NCBI RefSeq assembly: GCF_013407955.1
Contig: NZ_JACCBU010000001.1
Location: 5,890,001 to 5,954,000, forward strand
Length of the DNA: 64,000 nucleotides
Reading direction: 5' to 3'
From: Microlunatus parietis
Lineage (GTDB): Bacteria > Actinomycetota > Actinomycetes > Propionibacteriales > Propionibacteriaceae
A model generated the notes under the pieces. It did not search any database. It was not told where the DNA came from and worked only from the letters and a program-made list of their open reading frames with translations. The first letter of the stretch is position 1. Each line of letters opens with the position of its first letter. Positions 16,135 to 23,960 of this stretch are shown piece after piece. The position numbers and the translations under genes are program-made.

Positions 16135-17757
16135 ATGACGTACGGTTCCGATCCGCTGACCCGGATCTCGACCCGGCGGACGCCGCAGTCCCGGCCGGCG
16201 ACGCCGGACCAAGTGCCCAACCACGCCGGTGGACACGTCTTCGAGATCACCCCGGAGCAACGGCTGCGGCGGTTCTTGATCATCGGCACCGACGGCGGCA
16301 CCTACTACCAGGACGAGGCGGAACTGACCCGCGAGAACGCGCAGGTCGTGATCGACTTCGCGGCCGAGGACCCGGTCCGGCTGGTCGAGATCGTTCGCGA
16401 GGTGTCGCTGGCCGGGCGGGCGCCCAAGCAGAACCCGACGATCTTCGCGTTGGCCGTGGCCGCCGCGGCGGACCGGCCGGAGGGTCGGGCGGCCGCGTTC
16501 GCGGCGATGCCTGAAGTGCTGCGTACCGGGACCCACTTGATGCTGTTCGCCAAGTACGTCCAGCAGTTCCGCGGCTGGGGCTCCGGCCTGATGCGGGCCG
16601 GTCGCCGCTGGTACGAGGCAAAGGACATCGACGCGCTGACGTACCAGTTGGTCAAGTACCGCAGCCGGGAGGGCTTCAGCCAGCGCGACCTGCTGCGGCT
16701 GATCCACCCGAAGACCGATGATCAACTACGGAACGCCCTGTACCGCTGGGTGACCCAGGACGAGCTGTCGTACCAGTTGCCCAGGCTGGTGCACGGCTTC
16801 GTCGCCGCCCAGGCCGCCGCGTCCGCCGCGGACTGGGTCCGGTTGATCAAGGATTACGGGTTGTCCTGGGAGATGCTGCCAGACGCCGCGCTGACCGAGC
16901 GCGAGGTCTGGCAGGCCCTGGTCGAGGTCGGTCTGCCGATGACCGCGCTGATCCGGCAGCTGCCCCGGTTGACCCGGCTCGAGGTGATCGGCAACGCGTT
17001 GCGTGACGGCGATCGCACCATCGACGTCGTGGCGCAGCTCACCGATCCGGAGCTGCTGAGCCGGGCCAGGATCCATCCCTTCAACGTGTTGGTCGCCCTG
17101 CGCACCTATGCCGCCGGCCGGTCCTTCCGCGGCTCGTCGACCTGGACCCCCGCCCGGCCGGTGCTGGATGCGCTGGACGCGGCGTTCTACGCGTCGTTCG
17201 GCAACGTGGTGCCGGCGAACCGGCGGACCATGATCGGCTTGGACGTGTCCGGCTCGATGGGTGTCACGATCGCCGGCAGCCCGCTGACCGCGCGGGAGGC
17301 CTCGGCGGCGATGTCCATGATCACCGTCGCCACCGAGCCGAGGACAGCGGTCTACGGGTTCACCGCGGGCGGTGCCGGTTGGCGTTCGGCCGCCCTGACC
17401 GAGCTGGCGATCGGGCCGCGGCAACGGCTGGAGAACGTGATCGACAGCGTGTCCCGGCTGCCGTTCGGCGGCACCGACTGCGCACTGCCGATGATCAAGG
17501 CTCTGGAAGACGGCCTCGAGGTCGACACCTTTATGATCCTGACCGACAACGACACATGGGCTGGGCAGATCCATCCGCACCAGGCACTTCAGGCCTATCG
17601 ACGTGAAACAGACATAGCGGCTCGACTGGTGATCTGGGCAATGACTTCGTCTGGATTCTCGATCGCTGACCCAGCAGATCGAGGGATGATGGACCTCGTT
17701 GGCGTGGACTCGGCGTCTCCTCAGCTGGTGGCAGACTTCTCTCGTGGCGACATCTGA
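16135..17757 (+). CDS. rsr: Ro60 orthologue Rsr: TROVE domain plus vWA domain, Y RNA-binding ring protein
   Basis: This is a 540-residue orthologue of the Ro 60-kDa autoantigen. The HEAT-repeat TROVE ring covers about residues 25-330 (ITPEQRLRRFLIIGTDGGTYYQDE; AGRAPKQNPTIFALAVAAA; LMLFAKYVQQFRGWGSGLMRA; YRSREGFSQRDLLRLIHPK). The vWA domain has an intact MIDAS: IGLDVSGSMG (about 367), FGGTDCALPM (about 444) and LTDNDTWAG (about 469). Bacterial Rsr binds Y RNA and works in stress-linked RNA decay and rRNA maturation, for example with PNPase. Start ATG 16135 is set by GGAGGGAG ending 6 bases upstream. After about 17,560 the codon use turns less GC-rich, and the end overlaps the endonuclease gene. 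Confidence 0.95.
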   Translation: MTYGSDPLTRISTRRTPQSRPATPDQVPNHAGGHVFEITPEQRLRRFLIIGTDGGTYYQDEAELTRENAQVVIDFAAEDPVRLVEIVREVSLAGRAPKQNPTIFALAVAAAADRPEGRAAAFAAMPEVLRTGTHLMLFAKYVQQFRGWGSGLMRAGRRWYEAKDIDALTYQLVKYRSREGFSQRDLLRLIHPKTDDQLRNALYRWVTQDELSYQLPRLVHGFVAAQAAASAADWVRLIKDYGLSWEMLPDAALTEREVWQALVEVGLPMTALIRQLPRLTRLEVIGNALRDGDRTIDVVAQLTDPELLSRARIHPFNVLVALRTYAAGRSFRGSSTWTPARPVLDALDAAFYASFGNVVPANRRTMIGLDVSGSMGVTIAGSPLTAREASAAMSMITVATEPRTAVYGFTAGGAGWRSAALTELAIGPRQRLENVIDSVSRLPFGGTDCALPMIKALEDGLEVDTFMILTDNDTWAGQIHPHQALQAYRRETDIAARLVIWAMTSSGFSIADPADRGMMDLVGVDSASPQLVADFSRGDI

Positions 17758-18166
17758 GGAGATTGCCTGGCTTGCAGGCATCTTGGAGGGCGAGGGCAGC
17801 TTCTATCTGCAACGTGATCGCGGGATCTATCTCTACCCGCGCGTGGTTGTGAGCATGACCGACGAGGATGTCATTCAACGCGTGGCAGACCTGTTCGGCG
17901 CCAAGATCTACAAGGTTCCTGTCTCGCCGAGGTACCCAGCCCGAAAGCAACAATGGCGAGCAGTCGCGACGGGCCAGCGGGCGGTCCGGTTGATGAAGGA
18001 GATCCGGCCGTTGATGGGTAAACGGCGTGGTGCGAAGATCGACGAAATCATTGCCTACTGGGAATCACAGCCAGAGCCAAATGCCCTGCGATCTGAGTAC
18101 TCCAAGAGCCAGGCGGCTGGTAAGCGTCGAGACGAAGCTGGCCGGTTCGTGGTCGGAGACGCGTGA
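17744..18166 (+). CDS. Single-motif LAGLIDADG homing endonuclease
   Basis: A protein of about 140 residues with one LAGLIDADG motif, WLAGILEGEGSF at residues 9-20, including the metal-binding acidic residue. The alphabetabeta core follows (YPRVVVSMTDEDVIQRVADLFGAKIYKV ... WRAVATGQRAVRLMKEIRPLMGKRRGAKIDEII). Single-motif enzymes act as homodimers on near-palindromic sites. The GTG start lies 14 bases inside the end of rsr, so the two are likely translated together. The frame is also open back to a TTG at 17699. Base composition is clearly lower in GC than the neighbours, and rare codons are common, which signals transfer. No intron or intein splicing motif was seen, so it would be a free-standing endonuclease. 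Confidence 0.85.
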   Translation: MATSEEIAWLAGILEGEGSFYLQRDRGIYLYPRVVVSMTDEDVIQRVADLFGAKIYKVPVSPRYPARKQQWRAVATGQRAVRLMKEIRPLMGKRRGAKIDEIIAYWESQPEPNALRSEYSKSQAAGKRRDEAGRFVVGDA

Positions 18167-18211
18167 AGAATCTGGTCTGCTGATCACAAGCAGAGTTTGG
18201 TTAGCATGATA

Positions 18212-18217
18212 TACGAT
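18212..18217 (+). promoter_or_regulatory. Candidate -10 box for a leaderless start of the homoprotocatechuate operon
   Basis: TACGAT is followed by exactly 7 bases and then the ATG at 18225. This is the usual spacing for a leaderless transcript that starts at the A of the start codon. No Shine-Dalgarno precedes 18225. An in-frame ATG at 18240 has GGAGG only 2 bases away, which is too close. Confidence 0.35.
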
Positions 18218-18224
18218 CTGAACT

Positions 18225-19754
18225 ATGATTTCGGAGGCGATGACGCCGTTGCCGTTCCGGGCACTGCCGTACGACGACGGCGGGGCCGGGCTGCCGTATC
18301 CGAGCAAGATCATCGCGGTGCATCTCAACTTCGAGTCCCGGGCCGCGGAGCGCGGCAGGCGGCCGGAGCAGCCGTCGTACTTCCTCAAGCCGGTGAGCTC
18401 GTTGGCCTCGTCCGGCGGGGTGGTGGAGCGGCCGGCGGGCACCGAACTGCTGGGCTTCGAGGGCGAGATTGCGCTGGTGATCAAGGAGACGACGCGCCGG
18501 GCCACGCCGGAGCAGGCCTGGTCCCGGGTGGCCGGCGTGACGGCTGCAAACGACCTGGGTGTCTACGATCTTCGGTACGCCGACAAGGGTTCCAACCTGC
18601 GGTCCAAGGGCGGTGACGGGTTCACCCCGATCGGCCCGGCGCTGATCCCGGCGGACCGGATCGATCCGGGCCGGCTGCGGCTGCGCACCTGGGTGAACGG
18701 CGAGCCGGTGCAGGAGGACGACACCGGCGCGTTGATCTTCGACTTCGCCCGCCTGGTCGCCGACCTGTCCCAGTTGATCACCCTCGAGGCCGGCGATCTG
18801 ATCTTGACCGGGACGCCGGCCGGCGCTTCGGTGATCATGCCCGGTGATCGGGTCGAGGTCGAGGTGGACGCGCCGAGTGGGCCGACGACCGGACGGTTGC
18901 TCACCACGGTGAGCGCGGGTGAGGTGCCGCTCGCGGGCTACGGGGCCGGCCCGAAGGTGGACGACGCGACCCGGGCCGACGCATGGGGGAATGGTGCGGG
19001 ACGGGCCCAGGCCCTTCGACAGGCTCAGGGCGCGCCGGGGAACGAGGCTCAGGGCGCGGAGGGACCCCTCACGGAGGAGGTCCGGGCTGCGCTGGGCCGG
19101 GTGGGCACTGCGACGCTGAGTTCCCAGCTGCGCAAGCGAGGTCTGGACAACGTCAGCATCGACGGCGTGGTCGCGCTCCGGTCCGGCGAACGGTTGCTCG
19201 GGATCGCGCGGACGCTCCGGATGGTGCCGCTGCGGGAGGATCTGTTCAAGAGTCACGGCGGCGGCTACAACGCGCAGAAGCGGGCCGTGGACACGCTGAA
19301 CCCCGGGGACGTGCTGGTGATAGAGGCCCGCGGCGAGCCGGGCACGGGGACGATCGGTGACATCCTCGCGCTGCGGGCGAAGGTGCGCGGCGCGGCGGGT
19401 GTGGTGACCGACGGCGGGGTTCGTGATCATGATGCGGTCGCCGAGCTCGGCCTGCCGGTCTATTGCGCCGGCGCTCATCCGGCCGTGCTGGGCCGGCGGC
19501 ACGTCCCGTGGGACGTCGACCAGACGATCGCCTGCGGCGGCACCACGGTGCAGCCGGGCGACGTGATCATCGGGGACGCGGACGGTGTGCTGGTCATCCC
19601 GCCCGGTCTGGTCGCGGAGGTCGCGGCCGACGCCGTCGAGCAGGAACGGCAGGAGACCTTCATCGCCGAGCAGGTCGCCGCCGGCGAACCGGTGGACGGG
19701 CTGTATCCGATGAACGAGGCCTGGCGGGAGAAGTACCGGCAGTGGCGACCATGA
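18225..19754 (+). CDS. Fusion of fumarylacetoacetate hydrolase-family domain and RraA-like domain
   Basis: This 509-residue protein has two enzyme domains. The FAH-family half (about 1-245) shows SSGGVVERPAGTELLGFEGEIALVI with the metal-binding Glu pair, AANDLGVYD and LILTGTPAG. The RraA-like half (about 285-505) shows GAAGVVTDGGVRDHDAVAELGLPVY, the active-site region of RraA-type aldolases/decarboxylases. In the homoprotocatechuate pathway HpaG, a fusion of two FAH domains, does OPET decarboxylation and HHDD isomerisation. Here the second FAH half is replaced by RraA, so a similar bifunctional role is inferred. The linker (about 245-285) carries an interspersed palindromic repeat. It begins an operon with ATGA-type overlaps. 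Confidence 0.8.
   Translation: MISEAMTPLPFRALPYDDGGAGLPYPSKIIAVHLNFESRAAERGRRPEQPSYFLKPVSSLASSGGVVERPAGTELLGFEGEIALVIKETTRRATPEQAWSRVAGVTAANDLGVYDLRYADKGSNLRSKGGDGFTPIGPALIPADRIDPGRLRLRTWVNGEPVQEDDTGALIFDFARLVADLSQLITLEAGDLILTGTPAGASVIMPGDRVEVEVDAPSGPTTGRLLTTVSAGEVPLAGYGAGPKVDDATRADAWGNGAGRAQALRQAQGAPGNEAQGAEGPLTEEVRAALGRVGTATLSSQLRKRGLDNVSIDGVVALRSGERLLGIARTLRMVPLREDLFKSHGGGYNAQKRAVDTLNPGDVLVIEARGEPGTGTIGDILALRAKVRGAAGVVTDGGVRDHDAVAELGLPVYCAGAHPAVLGRRHVPWDVDQTIACGGTTVQPGDVIIGDADGVLVIPPGLVAEVAADAVEQERQETFIAEQVAAGEPVDGLYPMNEAWREKYRQWRP
19009..19029. repeat. Interspersed palindromic repeat inside the FAH-RraA linker
   Basis: A 21-bp imperfect palindrome beginning GCCCTTCGACAGG and ending CTCAGGGC. 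A copy with one mismatch lies at 46358-46378 in the opposite orientation. A partial echo (GAGGCTCAGGGCGC) follows at about 19040-19053. This word is a familiar dispersed repeat of high-GC genomes. It is translated here as part of the flexible linker (ALRQAQGA). Confidence 0.7.
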
Positions 19755-20440
19755 TCGACTCCGGGGCACCGGAGACCTCGAAGGCTCAGCGGGCGTACAC
19801 CTGGCTGGCCGGCAAGATCGCCGACGGCAGCTACCCGCCCGGCTACCGGCTCGTCCTCGCGGCACTCGCGAACGAATTGGAGATCAGCGTCGCACCGGTC
19901 CGGGAGGCCATCCGGATGCTCGAGGCGGAGGGCCTGGTTCGCTACGCCAAGAACGTCGGGGCGCAGGTCGCGATGCCCGATCCGGCCGAGTACGTCGACG
20001 TGATGCAGACCCTCGGTGCGTTGGAGGGGATCGCCACCGGGCTGGCGCTGCCGCTGATCACCGACGATGATCTTGATCACGCCCGCGAACTGAACGCGGC
20101 GTTGCAGCGAACCCTGGACGACTTCGACCCGCCCGAGTTCACCCGGCTCAACCTGCAATTCCACGAGGCCCTGTTCCACCGCTGCCCGAACCGGCACCTG
20201 CTGGACCTGATCCGGCGCACCCGAACTCGGCTGGCCGGGTTGCGCGACTCGACGTTCAGTTTCGTCCCCGGCCGGGCCCGCCGGTCGGTGGCCGAGCACG
20301 AGAAGTTGATCACCGCGATCAGCGCGGCCCGCGACGACCCGAAGGGGAGCAGCGCCGCCGTCGAGGCGGCCGTCCGCGAACACCGGGACGCGACCCTGCG
20401 GGCGTTCCTCGACCACAGCAACGGAAAGGCGGCACGATGA
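19751..20440 (+). CDS. GntR-family regulator (FCD/FadR-like) inside the homoprotocatechuate operon
   Basis: A 229-residue regulator with an N-terminal winged helix (SKAQRAYTWLAGKIADGSYPPGYRLVLAALANELEISVAPVREAIRMLEAEGLV) and a helical FCD effector domain with candidate metal-binding His/Asp residues (TRLNLQFHEALFHRC; SVAEHEKLITAI). The start is the ATG in the ATGA overlap with the fusion gene; an in-frame GTG at 19742 would add three residues. It lies second in the operon and its own stop overlaps the next ATG. It probably senses an aromatic acid or ring-cleavage product and controls the operon that encodes it. Confidence 0.88.
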   Translation: MIDSGAPETSKAQRAYTWLAGKIADGSYPPGYRLVLAALANELEISVAPVREAIRMLEAEGLVRYAKNVGAQVAMPDPAEYVDVMQTLGALEGIATGLALPLITDDDLDHARELNAALQRTLDDFDPPEFTRLNLQFHEALFHRCPNRHLLDLIRRTRTRLAGLRDSTFSFVPGRARRSVAEHEKLITAISAARDDPKGSSAAVEAAVREHRDATLRAFLDHSNGKAAR

Positions 20441-21369
20441 GGTTTCGCAGCGACCCGGTGCGGATCCGGGGCTCGCTCGCGCCGGTGATCACCCCGTTCG
20501 CCGAGGACGGGTCGGTCGACCGGCAGAGCCTGACCCGGCTGGTCGAGTGGCAGCTCGAGCAGGGCTCGCACGGGATCTCGATCGGCGGCTCGACCGGCGA
20601 GCCCAGTGCGCAGACGATCGCCGAGCGGGCCGAGGCGATCCGCCTGGTCGCCGGTACCGTGGCCGATCGGGTGCCGTTCGTGCCGGGCACCGGCAGCGCC
20701 AAGCTGGACGAGACCCTCGAGCTGACCGCCGCCGCCCGGGAGGCCGGGGCGGACGCGGTGTTGATCATCACGCCCTACTACGCGCGGCCGACCCAGGAAG
20801 CCTTGTACCGCTGGTATTCCGCGGTGGCGCGGGAGTTCCCGGACCTGCCGGTGATCGCGTACAACGTGCCGAGCCGGACCGCCGTCGATCTTGCTCCGGA
20901 GACCGTGGCCAGGCTGTTCACCGACCTGGACAACTTCGTCGGGATCAAGGAGACCACCAAGGACTTCGAGCACTTCTCCCGGGTGCTGCACCGGTGCGGG
21001 CCGGAGCTGCTGGTCTGGTCCGGGATCGAGCTGCTCTGCCTGCCGCTGCTCGCCCTCGGCGGCGCCGGTTACATCAGCGCGACAGCCAACCTGGCGCCCG
21101 CCGCCTGCGCGGCCATGTATCAGGCCTGGACCGATGGTGATCTTGCCGAGGCGCGCCGGATCCACTACGGCCTGCACCCATTGGTGGATCTGTTGTTCAC
21201 CGAGACCAACCCGGCCCCGGCCAAGCTGGTCCTGCAGCAGCGCGGCCTGATCGCCTCCGCTCACGTACGGCCGCCGCTGATCGAGCCGACCGAACCCGGC
21301 CGGACCAAGATCGCCCAACTGCTGGCCGAGGGCGCCGAGTTCCTCAGTCCCGTCGAAGGAGGAAGTTGA
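20437..21369 (+). CDS. DapA/N-acetylneuraminate-lyase-family aldolase of the homoprotocatechuate operon
   Basis: A class I aldolase of 310 residues. Family marks are SIGGSTGEPSAQT near the N-terminus, the catalytic Tyr in IAYNVPSRT and the Schiff-base Lys in VGIKETTKDF. True DapA makes dihydrodipicolinate, but the operon suggests a catabolic role. The homoprotocatechuate pathway ends with the aldolase HpaI, which is not seen here, so this protein may cleave or process its open-chain dioic acid intermediate. That role is inference. Translation is coupled on both sides: ATGA overlap with GntR at 20437 and a TGA that touches the ribosome binding region of the dehydrogenase gene. Confidence 0.8.
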   Translation: MRFRSDPVRIRGSLAPVITPFAEDGSVDRQSLTRLVEWQLEQGSHGISIGGSTGEPSAQTIAERAEAIRLVAGTVADRVPFVPGTGSAKLDETLELTAAAREAGADAVLIITPYYARPTQEALYRWYSAVAREFPDLPVIAYNVPSRTAVDLAPETVARLFTDLDNFVGIKETTKDFEHFSRVLHRCGPELLVWSGIELLCLPLLALGGAGYISATANLAPAACAAMYQAWTDGDLAEARRIHYGLHPLVDLLFTETNPAPAKLVLQQRGLIASAHVRPPLIEPTEPGRTKIAQLLAEGAEFLSPVEGGS

Positions 21370-21371
21370 TC

Positions 21372-22868
21372 ATGAACGACAGGAAGCCGGCCGACCTGCC
21401 GGACCACCTGCGCCACTTCATCGGCGGCAAGCCCGTGGACAGCGTCGACGGCGGCACGTTCGAGGTGCTGGACCCGATGACCAACGAGGCCTACCTGACC
21501 GCGGGCGCCGGTCAGGCCGAGGACGTCGACCGCGCCGTCGGCGCCGCCCGGTCCGCCTTCACCGACGGGCCGTGGCCCGGGATGGTCGCCCGGCAACGCG
21601 CCACGATCCTGAACAAGATCGCCGACGCCGTCGCGGCCCAAGATCAACGACTCGCCGCCTGGGAGACGTACGACACTGGCCTGCCGATCACCCAGGCCCT
21701 CGGCCAGGCCCAGCGGGCCGCCGAGAACTTCCGCTTCTTCGCCGACCTGATCGTGGCCCAGTCCGAAGACAGCTATCAGGTGCCGGGCCGCCAGCTGAAC
21801 TACGTGCACCGCAAGCCGGTCGGCGTGGCCGGCTTGATCACGCCCTGGAACACGCCGTTCATGCTGGAGAGCTGGAAGCTCGCCCCGGCCCTGGCGGCCG
21901 GCTGCACCGTGGTGCTGAAGCCGGCCGAGTTCACGCCGCTGTCGGCCAGCCTGTGGCCCGAGATCTTCGCCGAGGCAGGCGTTCCCGACGGTGTCTTCAA
22001 CCTGGTCAACGGGATCGGCGAGCAGGCCGGCGACGCCCTGGTCGCGCACCCGGACGTGCCGTTGATCTCGTTCACCGGCGAGTCCGCTACGGGACAAACG
22101 ATCTTCGCCCGCGCCGCGCCGATGCTGAAGGGGCTGTCGATGGAGCTGGGCGGCAAGTCACCGGCGATCGTGTTCGCCGACGCGGATCTCGACGCGGCGC
22201 TCGATTCGACCCTGTTCGGCGTGTTCTCGCTGAACGGCGAACGCTGCACGGCCGGCAGCCGGATCCTCGTCGAGCGCCCGATCTACGACGAGTTCTGCGC
22301 CGCATACGCCGAGCGGGCGAGCAAGATCATCGTCGGTGACCCGAGTGACCCGGCGACCGAGGTCGGCACCCTGGTGCACCCGGAGCACTGCGCCAAGGTC
22401 CTGTCCTATGTCGAGCTGGGCCGGACCGAGGGCCGGCTGCTGGCCGGCGGCGGCCGGCCGCCCGGACTTGATCAAGGAAACTTCGTCGCCCCGACCGTCT
22501 TCGCCGACGTGGCTCCGGAGGCCCGGATCTTCACCGAGGAGATCTTCGGGCCGGTGGTCACGCTGACCCCGTTCGACACCGAGGCCGACGCGCTGCGGCT
22601 GGCCAACGCCGTCAAGTACGGCCTGGCCGCCTACCTGTGGACCAGCGATCTCGAGCGCGGCCACAACCTCGCGCACCGGATCGAGGCCGGCATGGTCTGG
22701 CTGAACTCGCACAACGTGCGTGACCTGCGAACCCCGTTCGGCGGCGTCAAGGCGTCCGGGCTCGGGCAGGAGGGGGGCAGGCGGTCACTCGACTTCTACA
22801 GTCACCAGCAGGCCGTCCACGTCAGCCTCGGTCCCGCGCACACCCCGCGGTTCGGAGCCCGATCATGA
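21372..22868 (+). CDS. hpaE: 5-carboxymethyl-2-hydroxymuconate semialdehyde dehydrogenase
   Basis: This NAD-dependent aldehyde dehydrogenase oxidises the semialdehyde made by HpaD. It has 498 residues. Landmarks are GLITPWNTPFMLESWK (cofactor site), the general-base Glu in MELGGKSPAIVF, the catalytic Cys in LNGERCTAGSR, and IFTEEIFGPVV. The C-terminal run WLNSHNVRDLRTPFGGVKASG is characteristic of the HpaE subgroup. ATG at 21372 is chosen because AGGAGGAAG lies 6 bases upstream; an in-frame TTG at 21366 is weaker. The stop overlaps the hpaD start (ATGA). Subfamily call is good, and the ring-cleaving enzyme next door supports it. Confidence 0.9.
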   Translation: MNDRKPADLPDHLRHFIGGKPVDSVDGGTFEVLDPMTNEAYLTAGAGQAEDVDRAVGAARSAFTDGPWPGMVARQRATILNKIADAVAAQDQRLAAWETYDTGLPITQALGQAQRAAENFRFFADLIVAQSEDSYQVPGRQLNYVHRKPVGVAGLITPWNTPFMLESWKLAPALAAGCTVVLKPAEFTPLSASLWPEIFAEAGVPDGVFNLVNGIGEQAGDALVAHPDVPLISFTGESATGQTIFARAAPMLKGLSMELGGKSPAIVFADADLDAALDSTLFGVFSLNGERCTAGSRILVERPIYDEFCAAYAERASKIIVGDPSDPATEVGTLVHPEHCAKVLSYVELGRTEGRLLAGGGRPPGLDQGNFVAPTVFADVAPEARIFTEEIFGPVVTLTPFDTEADALRLANAVKYGLAAYLWTSDLERGHNLAHRIEAGMVWLNSHNVRDLRTPFGGVKASGLGQEGGRRSLDFYSHQQAVHVSLGPAHTPRFGARS

Positions 22869-22894
22869 TCAACACCGCCATGATCAACACCGCC
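22865..22894 (+). repeat. 15-bp tandem duplication at the hpaD start codon
   Basis: ATGATCAACACCGCC at 22865-22879 is repeated exactly at 22880-22894. Both copies give a possible ATG start in the same frame. Only the first ATG overlaps the hpaE stop. Confidence 0.9.
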
Positions 22895-23932
22895 CCGGAC
22901 ATCCTGCGCTGCGGGTACGTCGAGCTGGTCGTCTCCGATCTTGCCGCGGCCCGCGAGTTCTACGTCGACCTGCTCGGGCTGGTGATCACCAAGGAGACGC
23001 CGGACACGCTCTACCTGCGCACGCTGGAGGAGTTCATCCACCACAACCTGGTGCTGCGGGCCGGCCCGGTCCCGGCCGCGGCGGCGATCGCCTTCCGGGT
23101 CCGTACCCCCGAGGATGTCGATCTTGCCGAGGCCCACTACCGCGACCTCGGCTGCCCGACCCGGCGCGCGGCCGGCGGCTTCGTGGACGGGGTCGGCGAC
23201 GCGGTCCGGGTGGTCGACCCGCTCGGATTCCCGTACGAGTTCTTCCACCAGGTCGAGCACGTCGAGCGGCTGACCTGGCGCTACGACCTGCACCGGACCG
23301 GCTCCCTCGCCCGGCTCGATCACGTCAACCAGGTGACACCCGACCTGCCGGCCGGAATCGCTTATCTGGAAGGGATCGGCTTCCGGGTCACCGAGGACAT
23401 CCGGGACTCCGACGGGGTCACCTATGCGGCCTGGCTGCGCCGCAAGCCGACCGTGCACGACGTCGCCCTGACCGGCGGCGACGGTCCGCGGCTGCACCAC
23501 GTCGCGTTCGCCGCGCACGAGTCGCACCAGATCCTGGCCGTCTGCGACCGGCTCGGCGCACTGCGCCGCTCCGACTGCATCGAGCGCGGACCGGGCCGGC
23601 ACGGCGTCTCCAACGCGTTCTATCTCTATCTGCGGGATCCGGACGGGCATCGGGTCGAGCTCTACACGCAGGACTACTACACCGGTGACCCGGACAACCC
23701 GGTCGTCACCTGGGACGTCCACGACAACCAGCGCCGCGACTGGTGGGGCAACCCGGTCGTGCCCAGCTGGTACGCCGAGGCCTCCGCCGTCCTCGACCTG
23801 GACGGCAACCCGGTGCCGAACCGGCCGCGCGCCGACCCCGCCGAGGCCGCGGTCACGATCGGCGCGGACGGCTTCTCCTACACCAGGGCCGAGGGGGAGG
23901 AGCGCGGCTTCAAACTGGGCGACCAGGTCTGA
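22865..23932 (+). CDS. hpaD: 3,4-dihydroxyphenylacetate 2,3-dioxygenase (homoprotocatechuate extradiol dioxygenase)
   Basis: A type I extradiol dioxygenase with two vicinal-oxygen-chelate modules, 355 residues, close in length and pattern to the Brevibacterium and Arthrobacter enzymes. Probable metal ligands are His in LARLDHVNQV (about 153), His in LHHVAF (about 211-212) and Glu in GHRVELYTQDYY (about 265). The C-terminal lid reads YTGDPDNPVVTWDVHDNQRRDWWGNPVVPSWY. It opens the ring of 3,4-dihydroxyphenylacetate using Fe(II) or Mn(II). The coding start is duplicated: ATGATCAACACCGCC occurs twice in tandem at 22865-22894, giving MINTAMINTA. It ends the operon. Confidence 0.92.
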   Translation: MINTAMINTAPDILRCGYVELVVSDLAAAREFYVDLLGLVITKETPDTLYLRTLEEFIHHNLVLRAGPVPAAAAIAFRVRTPEDVDLAEAHYRDLGCPTRRAAGGFVDGVGDAVRVVDPLGFPYEFFHQVEHVERLTWRYDLHRTGSLARLDHVNQVTPDLPAGIAYLEGIGFRVTEDIRDSDGVTYAAWLRRKPTVHDVALTGGDGPRLHHVAFAAHESHQILAVCDRLGALRRSDCIERGPGRHGVSNAFYLYLRDPDGHRVELYTQDYYTGDPDNPVVTWDVHDNQRRDWWGNPVVPSWYAEASAVLDLDGNPVPNRPRADPAEAAVTIGADGFSYTRAEGEERGFKLGDQV

Positions 23933-23960
23933 CTCCGGCCGGCTCTCCCGCTCGGATGAC

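Noticed and set aside
17744-18166. Intein or intron carrying the endonuclease inside rsr.
   Set aside because: The Rsr sequence is complete through its normal C-terminus before the endonuclease, and no splicing motifs are present.
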